Assembly: GCA_033764965.1 (NCBI GenBank)
Contig: JANRIN010000289.1
Location: forward strand, 62,001-126,000
Source of the DNA: JSC-12 sp033764965
GTDB taxonomy: Bacteria; Cyanobacteriota; Cyanobacteriia; Leptolyngbyales; Leptolyngbyaceae
Direction: 5' to 3'
DNA length: 64,000 bases
The notes below the pieces were generated by a model. The model was not told the origin of the DNA. It did not search any database and was given only the letters and a program-made list of their open reading frames with translations. Made by a program: the position numbers and the translations under genes. Positions 17,631-23,830 of this stretch are shown here, in pieces; the stretch's first letter is position 1; each line of letters starts with the position of its first letter.

Positions 17631-18657
17631 GGCACTGGTCTTTTAATGGGTGAGGCAATCAAAACCACGAAGACTCAAGAGTTCAATGATTGAGATTGGG
17701 CGATTACAATACCCTTTTGCCATCGCTGGAGTCATCTTGTGCTTCAGTCCCCAATGCGGTCGAACCCAGTTGTGAATCAGACGTTGCACATCTAAAACTC
17801 GTTGTCATCCCTCCACGCCCCTAGCATACAGGTTCTGCCGTCTGCGATAAGCACTCGCCTGCCGCCTCAAGGCACTATTTTGAGCTTCATTGTGATTGGC
17901 GCGAACTTCATGAGGCGGACTGATAGCAGTGAATGGATGCTCGACCCTGACCCACTCGACTCGTCTGCTACCCTGAGAGCCTTTCATCTTGATTGCGACT
18001 TCTAGCCCTTGTCGCCAAACTTTGCGGTAAGGGGAATTGGGGTGAACCTTACCTGCCTTGAGTCGCACACTGGTCAATTTCTATAACGCTTGACCATAGC
18101 GCGCTCCCCATCGGTAAACCAGCGGATAAACGTCGCAGGGGTTGCCCACTCCCGTGCCTTGGTCGTGCCTTGCTCAAACAACTGGTTCATCTTTTGACCT
18201 GCTTGAGCATCCACCCAGTAGCGGCTATCGCGCTCAATAAAGTGGGTTGTCCAACCTGCAAACTCACTGGGGGGGGAAGGTTCTCGCCCACGCGAGTATA
18301 AACTTCATCGCCTTCGAGGATAATGTCTGCGCCTGCGGGGGCAGGCGGCGACCATTGGCTCACCTGGTGGGCAACTCGCCGTTCCCATCGAATAATCGTC
18401 GCGTGGGATTTCCCAAAGCAGCGTCCAGTTGCCCGCACTCCCAAGCCTTCGGTGCGGATGTTAATCGCGGCTGATACTAAGCTGACAGGGGTTCTTAGCC
18501 TTGCCATTGGGGTGTTAGTGCGCTCGTTAAAGCGTTTTTTGCAAGCTTGGCATCAGTATCGCTGCTGAAAACTCTGGTCTTGCATACGGGGGCAGTTTAT
18601 GGCTAAACCTCGCACAGTGCTGTTATTTTAGCAATCACCTTTTAGAGAACCAGTGCC
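17631..18657 (-). mobile_element. Degenerate IS1-family insertion sequence
   Basis: The element is bounded by imperfect inverted ends: GGCACTGGT at 17631-17639 and its complement ACCAGTGCC at 18649-18657, with further weaker pairing inward (left CTTTTAATGGGTG, right inward TCTCTAAAAGGTG). Length is about 1027 bases. It encloses a broken IS1-type transposase on the minus strand. No convincing target-site duplication is seen just outside the ends, so the insertion is old or its flanks have been rearranged. Confidence 0.75.
17643..18600 (-). pseudogene. IS1-family transposase, inactivated
   Basis: Read from 18600 downward the pieces follow the order of cyanobacterial IS1-type transposases. A zinc-finger region (CPRM...CQAC, then KKRFNERTNTPMARLRTP) carries an in-frame TGA. 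A middle block (18507-18187) contains GLGVRATGRCFGKSHATIIRW and GDEVYTRVGENLPP. Near 18130 FIRWFTDGER lies after a frame change. The catalytic C-terminal block (18077-17805) has KGSQGSRRVEWVRVEHPFTA. After a second internal TGA at 17805 the tail continues with HNWVRPHWGLKHKMTPAMAKG to a TAA at 17643. At least two stops and one or more frameshifts make it non-functional. Confidence 0.85.
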
Positions 18658-18668
18658 AACCGTTCCAC

Positions 18669-19031
18669 CTATTCCGCTACCGCCTCCGGTGGTTTGTGCT
18701 GTGGCATCAGGTAGGGCTGCCAACTAAACTCTTTACAATCCAGTAATGCTGCGACCTTACGAGCTTCTTTCTCTGCCTTTATCAGCCCTAGCAAGCTGGC
18801 AGAAATGCCAAGGCTTATCCGCTGTGGGCTGTAACAAGTTTCGTTGCTGTCGGATTTGGGTGGGAGTGTTGCTCGGAGGTATAGTTTGCCTCCCATGCGT
18901 TGAATCCTTGCCCAAACATTGGCATTTCTCAGTTTGTCATTCGCATCATGAATCTTGACATCAAGTTGCTGATCGAATTGTTCCTGTCGTTCCATGCCTT
19001 GCCTAATCCTTGCCTGAATTCGCAAGTACAT
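18669..19031 (-). pseudogene. Tyrosine-recombinase (integrase) N-terminal fragment
   Basis: An open frame of 120 residues whose text (DVKIHDANDKLRNANVWARI, then KLYLRATLPPK, ISLGISASLLGLIKAEKEA and ALLDCKEFSWQPYL) resembles the N-terminal arm-binding part of cyanobacterial site-specific integrases. The catalytic domain (Arg-His-Arg-Tyr) is missing. The frame ends at a TAG 12 bases before the right end of the IS1-type element, so the insertion or a linked deletion probably removed the rest. It lies about 100 bases from the 3' end of tRNA-Trp, in the same direction, a normal position for an integrase that used that tRNA as its attachment site. Confidence 0.65.
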
Positions 19032-19131
19032 TCAGGTATATCCAAGGACTTGCAGGTACATTAACGAATCTCAACACTTGCCAAGATTCAGAGATAGCAT
19101 GGTTTTTGGTTGTTTTTAAGCATAAATTAAA

Positions 19132-19204
19132 CGCGCCCTGAAGGACTCGAACCCTCGACATCAGGTTTTGGAGACCTGCGTTCTACCAACTGAACTAAGG
19201 ACGC
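19132..19204 (-). tRNA. trnW: tRNA-Trp (anticodon CCA)
   Basis: A 73-base cloverleaf on the minus strand. The acceptor arms GCGTCCT and AGGGCGC pair over seven positions (one G-U), the anticodon loop is CTCCAAA with CCA, the T-arm contains GGTTCGAGTCC, and the discriminator base is G as usual for bacterial tRNA-Trp. CCA is not encoded. It lies downstream of rplS, as in other cyanobacteria. Confidence 0.95.
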
Positions 19205-19260
19205 AAACGAAACTTGATTGAGCTTATATTAGCAGCTTCTGGCTTGCCGTCGGTCAATTG

Positions 19261-19309
19261 TCATTGGTCATTTGACGGTGAACTGTCAAGCTCCACAAAT
19301 GACCAATGA
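19261..19309. repeat. 14-base inverted repeat of the TCATTGGTCATTTG family
   Basis: TCATTGGTCATTTG (19261-19274) and CAAATGACCAATGA (19296-19309) are perfect complements with a 21-base loop. The same 14-mer occurs at 13257-13270, and related GTCATTTG tracts occur at 31191-31263 and 38872-38945. It lies between rplS and tRNA-Trp. Confidence 0.7.
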
Positions 19310-19332
19310 TGACCAGAAACCAAAGCTGCTGC

Positions 19333-19695
19333 TTAAATTGCGCGATCGAACCGTTGCTTCAAGCGAGTTGCCTTACCCACACGATTCCGCAAGTAGTAAA
19401 GTTTCGCCCGCCGTGCCTTACCACGTCGGAGAACTTTAACACTTTCAATTCGAGGCGAGTGCAGCAAGAAGACCCGCTCCACACCAACACCTTGAAAGAT
19501 GCGGCGCACCGTAATGTTTTGATTGATCCCGCTGCCCCGCTTGGCAATGACAACGCCTTCGTAGGGCTGGGTGCGTTCTTTGTTGCCTTCCTGAATGATC
19601 ACACCAACTTTAACGGTGTCACCCACGTAAATTTTCGGCAAATTCGATTTCATTTGTTCCGCTTCAATGGAGCGGATAATTTCGTAAGCGTTCAT
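19333..19695 (-). CDS. rplS: 50S ribosomal protein L19
   Basis: A 120-residue protein, normal for L19. The start MNAYEIIRSIEAEQMKSNLP and the block GDTVKVGVIIQEGNKERTQ, then EGVVIAKRG and VERVFLLHSPRIESVKV are diagnostic. L19 sits at the 30S-50S interface. The ATG at 19695 is chosen because L19 proteins begin there; the longer frame from 19773 adds non-conserved residues. It is followed by tRNA-Trp. Confidence 0.97.
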   Translation of the reverse strand: MNAYEIIRSIEAEQMKSNLPKIYVGDTVKVGVIIQEGNKERTQPYEGVVIAKRGSGINQNITVRRIFQGVGVERVFLLHSPRIESVKVLRRGKARRAKLYYLRNRVGKATRLKQRFDRAI

Positions 19696-19880
19696 GGTTC
19701 TGGTCAAAAACTCACAGTCTTCAATAGTAACTCGACAACCACCAATAAGTCTACAAGCTGACGAGTTCATCATACTCTGTGCATCCCCCCTTGGAGCATT
19801 GAAATTCCTCCTGTAACCGCCATACTTTGCTGTGGGCAGTTTACAAACAATTTCGCTCGTTTCAAGGAATTCAGACTGAC

Positions 19881-20732
19881 ATGAAAATGCGATGGATACT
19901 TTTTGTTAGATTAGCCCTCATTTCAACGATCGCGGCTCAAAGTTGTGCTAATAATCAACCGCCTCAATCGACTGCACCCGCCACCAATGCCACTACAGCA
20001 GAAGTTGGCACGCTGCGAATTCGAGCCAATGGAGAGGATTTTGTGCGACAGGGATTTACCTCCAAAGATGGGTGGAAGATTCGCTTCGATCATGTTTACG
20101 TGACGATGGCTGACGTGACGGCGTATCAAACCAATCCCCCCTACGACGCTCAAACAGACACCGAATTGAAAGCAACGCAACAAGCCAGTTTGGGACAAGC
20201 TCAAACGATCGACCTGGCAGCGGGAGATGCAAAAGCCGAACCGGTTTTGGTGGGGGAAATCAAAGCTCCAGTCGGACGGTACAATGCCCTTGCCTGGAAG
20301 ATGCCCAAGGCAACAGCAGGGATTGCCAACGGGAATGCGTTGAAAATCATCGGCACTGCCACGAAAAGCGGAAAAACCATTCCGTTTACGCTCAACGTGG
20401 ATGAAGAACTGAGCTATCAGTGTGGCGAGTTTGTAGGGGACGATCGCAAAGGCACCCTGGCTGCCAATGGCACTGCTGATTTAGAAGCCACCTTCCACTT
20501 CGATCATTTGTTTGGAGATGCGGAGTCTCCGCCCACCGATGACTTGAACAAACAGGCGCTTGGCTTTGATCCCCTGGCTGCGATCGCGCAAGGTGGCAAG
20601 CTTGAAGCAGGCATAGCGACCTTGGAAAAGTCCCTCTCAGCGGAAGATTTTAGAAAGTTCCAGGCAATTTTGCCAAGTCTGGGTCATGTTGGGGAAGGAC
20701 ATTGTAAAGAAACAACCCTGGCAAACCGCTGA
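19881..20732 (+). CDS. Exported lipoprotein, first gene of nickel/cobalt uptake operon
   Basis: A 283-residue protein not assigned to a family with confidence. The N-terminus (MKMRWILFVRLALISTIAAQ then SC) is a signal peptide with a possible lipobox. A Thr/Ala-rich linker precedes a globular part beginning near residue 45 (TLRIRANGEDFVRQGFTSKD). Segments such as WKIRFDHVYVTMADVTAYQ and FHFDHLFGD contain His and acidic residues, and the C-terminus ends with HVGEGHCKE, a plausible metal ligand set. The stop is eight bases before the next gene, so it is in the operon with the ECF nickel/cobalt transporter. A periplasmic metal-binding role is inferred from that position only. The ATG at 19881 replaces a TTG at 19827. 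Confidence 0.7.
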   Translation: MKMRWILFVRLALISTIAAQSCANNQPPQSTAPATNATTAEVGTLRIRANGEDFVRQGFTSKDGWKIRFDHVYVTMADVTAYQTNPPYDAQTDTELKATQQASLGQAQTIDLAAGDAKAEPVLVGEIKAPVGRYNALAWKMPKATAGIANGNALKIIGTATKSGKTIPFTLNVDEELSYQCGEFVGDDRKGTLAANGTADLEATFHFDHLFGDAESPPTDDLNKQALGFDPLAAIAQGGKLEAGIATLEKSLSAEDFRKFQAILPSLGHVGEGHCKETTLANR

Positions 20733-20740
20733 GGGTTTTG

Positions 20741-21238
20741 ATGTTGAGCAATAAAATTCAGGTGAACTGTTTGAATCGAATGCGTTGGTTAAGTTGCAAA
20801 ATCGGGTTCCCAGTCTTGCTGTTAGGAACATTGGGGCAGGCAGGCAGTGCGATCGCTCATGGAGTGGAGATGCAGTATCAAACTACCCAAGCGATCGCGC
20901 TCCAGGCAAAATACGACACAGGTGCGCCTTTTGCTAACGCCCAGGTCAGTGTTTATGCTCCCGACAGTGATGCGCCGTGGCTGAAGGGCACAACCAACAG
21001 CGAGGGACAATTTACCTTTACCCCCGATGCCTCAAAACCGGGCACCTGGCAAGTCAAGGTGCGTTCAGCCGGACACGGAGAAATTCTCAATATTCCCGTC
21101 AGCGCCGCTCAAGCCACTGCTACCACTCCAGCAAACCCTGGAACTGGTTACACATCGCTGCAAAAAGGAGTCATGGCAGCCTCCGTGATTTGGGGTGCGA
21201 TCGGCACGGCTCTATTCTTCTGGGGGAGGAAGCGCTAG
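20741..21238 (+). CDS. NikL-like accessory membrane component of nickel/cobalt ECF transporter
   Basis: A 165-residue protein with a signal sequence that would be cleaved at AIA/HG, leaving mature residues HGVEMQYQ. A central Ig-like or carboxypeptidase-regulatory-like domain (residues about 50-115, GAPFANAQVSVYAPD, then GQFTFTPDASKPGTWQVKV) is followed by one C-terminal membrane helix (about 138-160). This layout matches the accessory NikL-type proteins found with NikMQO in place of NikN. The N-terminal His-Gly may bind metal. The ATG at 20741 has GAGGG upstream. Its TAG directly abuts the nikM start. Confidence 0.7.
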   Translation: MLSNKIQVNCLNRMRWLSCKIGFPVLLLGTLGQAGSAIAHGVEMQYQTTQAIALQAKYDTGAPFANAQVSVYAPDSDAPWLKGTTNSEGQFTFTPDASKPGTWQVKVRSAGHGEILNIPVSAAQATATTPANPGTGYTSLQKGVMAASVIWGAIGTALFFWGRKR

Positions 21239-21904
21239 ATGCACATCCCCGACGGAATTCTGCCCGCTCCAATTTGCATTGCAGGCTATGGCTTAACCGG
21301 GTTCACCACCTGGTTTTGCTTGCACAAAATTAATCGCAGTCCTGAACCCACTCAGGGCGTACCCAAAGCGGCATTATTGACCGCCGCATTTTTTACTGCG
21401 TCGTTGGTGCATATTCCCATCCCCCCTGCCAGCGTGCATTTTGTTCTGAATGGCTTGCTGGGGGCAGTGTTGGGGTATTACGCTTTTCCAGCCATTTTGG
21501 TGGGGTTGTTTTTGCAAGCGGTCATGTTTGGGCATGGCGGATTGAGTACTTTGGGGGTCAACGCCGTGATCATGGGGATTCCTGCCCTGATTGCCTACTT
21601 TGTGTTTCAATTGCGCGATCGCATCCCCAAAGCCCATAATCCCAAACTGGTGACCGGATTTTTTGCCTTTCTGTCGGGGGCGATCGCCGTTGCTCTAGCG
21701 GCATTGCTGTTCTATACCCTGATCGTCTTCAACCTACCCAGCGATCTTAATGCCACCGCCGAACAAGCCGCCCTGACGACGCTTTCTCTCGCGCACATTC
21801 CCCTGATCGGGCTAGAAGGGATCTTCACGGCGATCGTCGTAGTGTTCCTGGAAAGAGTGAAGCCTGACTTGTTAAGAAATACCTGGTCAAAAGCAGCCTC
21901 ATGA
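21239..21904 (+). CDS. nikM: Nickel/cobalt ECF transporter substrate-binding membrane protein NikM/CbiM
   Basis: A 221-residue membrane protein starting MHIPDGILPAP, the hallmark of CbiM/NikM in which the N-terminal amine and His2 bind the metal. About six to seven helices follow, with the conserved segments IPIPPASVHFVLNGLLGAVLG and MFGHGGLSTLGVN. Sequence alone does not decide nickel or cobalt; NikL-type partners favour nickel. It overlaps the next gene by four bases (ATGA). Confidence 0.92.
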   Translation: MHIPDGILPAPICIAGYGLTGFTTWFCLHKINRSPEPTQGVPKAALLTAAFFTASLVHIPIPPASVHFVLNGLLGAVLGYYAFPAILVGLFLQAVMFGHGGLSTLGVNAVIMGIPALIAYFVFQLRDRIPKAHNPKLVTGFFAFLSGAIAVALAALLFYTLIVFNLPSDLNATAEQAALTTLSLAHIPLIGLEGIFTAIVVVFLERVKPDLLRNTWSKAAS

Positions 21905-22698
21905 CGTTAAACCTGGACATTTACATCGATCGCCCCTCCTGGCTGCATACTTGGGAGCCAAGATGCAAGCTCATCGGACTCATGGGCTTGATCTTCGCCT
22001 TTGCCTTTGTGCGGGATCTGTGGCTGCTGGTGCCGATGGTGATGGTTACAACAGGCTTGTATTTCAGTTCTCGCTTGCCCCTACCCTTCTTGCTCCAGCG
22101 CTTGCGCTACCCAGGCTTCTTTCTGTTGGGGATTGTGCTCCTGCTACCCTTTTTCTCTGGAGACACCGTGATCTGGCAGGGGGGCTGGGTTGCGGTCTAT
22201 CAAGAAGGGTGCGAGGCAGTTCTCCTAATTGCTGTCAGATTTCTTTCTATCATGACGATCGCCTTGGTGCTTGTGGGTTCCACACCATTCATCACATTAC
22301 TCAATGCGTTGCGATCGCTAGGATTGTCCCCTATCCTGACGGACATGACGCTATTGACCTATCGTTACCTGCATGATGTGGTAGAAAATTTGAGCACGAT
22401 GCGAACAGCGATGCAGTTACGAGGGGGCGATCGTTCCCAAAAACGCTGGTTTCAACTTGATTGGCATTTTCTGACTCAGATGGCAATGCTCACCGGAACC
22501 CTGTTGATTCGCAGCTACGAACAATCGGAACGGGTCTATCAATCCATGCGGATGCGCGGCTATGGGTTACGCAGACAAACGCTTGCAGCCGCACCATCTA
22601 GCATGAGGAAAAGCACGATCGCCCTGGTCGGGTGCTTATTGCTGGCGATCGGGTTTATTTTTGCAGATCGATTCGAGTTGGGGTGGATGGTGAGATGA
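21901..22698 (+). CDS. nikQ: ECF transporter T component NikQ/CbiQ
   Basis: A 265-residue membrane protein of the CbiQ family, with four to six helices and the coupling-helix motif ARG-like segment SMRMRGYGLR near the C-terminus plus MRTAMQLRGGDRS. It couples ATP hydrolysis to the substrate-binding subunit. Four-base overlaps with both neighbours show tight translational coupling. Confidence 0.9.
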   Translation: MTLNLDIYIDRPSWLHTWEPRCKLIGLMGLIFAFAFVRDLWLLVPMVMVTTGLYFSSRLPLPFLLQRLRYPGFFLLGIVLLLPFFSGDTVIWQGGWVAVYQEGCEAVLLIAVRFLSIMTIALVLVGSTPFITLLNALRSLGLSPILTDMTLLTYRYLHDVVENLSTMRTAMQLRGGDRSQKRWFQLDWHFLTQMAMLTGTLLIRSYEQSERVYQSMRMRGYGLRRQTLAAAPSSMRKSTIALVGCLLLAIGFIFADRFELGWMVR

Positions 22699-23507
22699 GG
22701 CAGATGGATCGGGTGATTGAGCAGCGGCAAACAGTGCGGCATGAGGTTGAGGACAATCCACCGGCGATCGCAATTTCCAACCTCAGCTTTGCCTACCCTA
22801 ACTGTATCCCAGCAATCCGGAATCTTGATTTGCTCGTACATCCGGGTGAACGCATCGGCATTGTCGGCGCAAACGGTTGTGGCAAAACCACTTTCTTTCT
22901 GTTGTTGTGTGGGGTGCTCACTTCAGCAACGGGCACCATCCAGGTGTTTGGCAGTGCGGTAAAACCTGGGTCGTTTCAAACGCAGATCGGGTTGGTGTTC
23001 CAAAATCCCGATGATCAATTGTTTTCTGCTTCCGTTTGGGATGATGTGGCATTTGCCCCCCAAAACATGGGTTTGCCGCCAGATGAGGTTGCCCAGCGAG
23101 TGAACACGGCTCTAGCATTAACGGAGGTGCAAGACCTCGCCCAACGTCCGCCCCACCATTTATCTGGCGGACAAAAGAAACGAGTGGCGATCGCAGGCGT
23201 GCTGGCGATGAATCCGGAAATTTTGCTGCTGGATGAACCCACCGCCCAACTCGATCCCCGCTCGCGACGGCAACTGATTCGGTTGCTCGACTCCCTCCCC
23301 CAAACTCAACTCATCGCCACCCACGATCTCGATCTGGCACTGGAACTGTGCGATCGTACTATCCTTTTCAGCGATGGGCAGATCATCTGTGACGACGAAA
23401 CTCATAGCATTCTGGGCAACGCTGAACTGCTAGAACAATACGCCCTAGAACTTCCCCTCAGCTACAGTCGCCCTTACTGTCAACTCGATCATGCTCCTGC
23501 GGAATAA
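22695..23507 (+). CDS. nikO: ECF transporter ATPase NikO/CbiO
   Basis: A 270-residue ATPase. Walker A is GANGCGKTT (residues 58-66), the signature is LSGGQKKRVAI, and Walker B is LLLDEPTAQLDP. The ATG at 22695 overlaps the nikQ stop as ATGA and is preferred to the frame opening at 22632. It powers the five-gene uptake system. A large palindromic repeat follows 34 bases after the stop. Confidence 0.92.
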   Translation: MRQMDRVIEQRQTVRHEVEDNPPAIAISNLSFAYPNCIPAIRNLDLLVHPGERIGIVGANGCGKTTFFLLLCGVLTSATGTIQVFGSAVKPGSFQTQIGLVFQNPDDQLFSASVWDDVAFAPQNMGLPPDEVAQRVNTALALTEVQDLAQRPPHHLSGGQKKRVAIAGVLAMNPEILLLDEPTAQLDPRSRRQLIRLLDSLPQTQLIATHDLDLALELCDRTILFSDGQIICDDETHSILGNAELLEQYALELPLSYSRPYCQLDHAPAE

Positions 23508-23540
23508 AAGTAGATGGTGCTGGTTTCTTATTAAGCTTTT

Positions 23541-23611
23541 GTAGGTTGGGTTGAGTTTGCGAAACCCAACATCTATGAGGGCGTTGGGTTTCATACTTCA
23601 ACCCAACCTAC
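23541..23611. repeat. Nested palindromic repeat after the nik operon
   Basis: The outer arms GTAGGTTGGGTT and AACCCAACCTAC pair, and an inner pair GAAACCCAAC (23561-23570) and GTTGGGTTTC (23582-23591) also pairs. This is a common cyanobacterial intergenic repeat type. The 323-base gap 23508-23830 has no gene; the repeat may act as a transcription barrier, though no T-run follows. Confidence 0.65.
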
Positions 23612-23830
23612 GCAGGTTATTTAATCTACTATCCAAGCTGGTTGAGCAGAGTCGAAGACAGCAGGAAGATTGTTTACCAAAATCTCCTTAAACTTACGAA
23701 GGTGGATTTTGTTTATGGCAGTGCGGTTTCAACGGTCAAGCAGATATGTTGATGTGCGATCGTCACACAGATAGAACCAAGGTGAATTAGATTAGAATTC
23801 GTTCTGCATCGCTGAGTGATCTTGATTGAT

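Noticed and set aside
17450..17653. A 67-residue plus-strand frame between DUF2358 and the IS1 element
   Set aside because: It begins inside DUF2358, ends in the IS end and has no recognisable text.
17621..18668. Target-site duplication around the IS1 element
   Set aside because: The eight or nine bases just outside the two ends do not match, so no duplication can be claimed.
19696..19880. Cobalamin or nickel riboswitch upstream of the nickel/cobalt operon
   Set aside because: No B12-box or other conserved riboswitch core was found in the 185 bases before the first gene.
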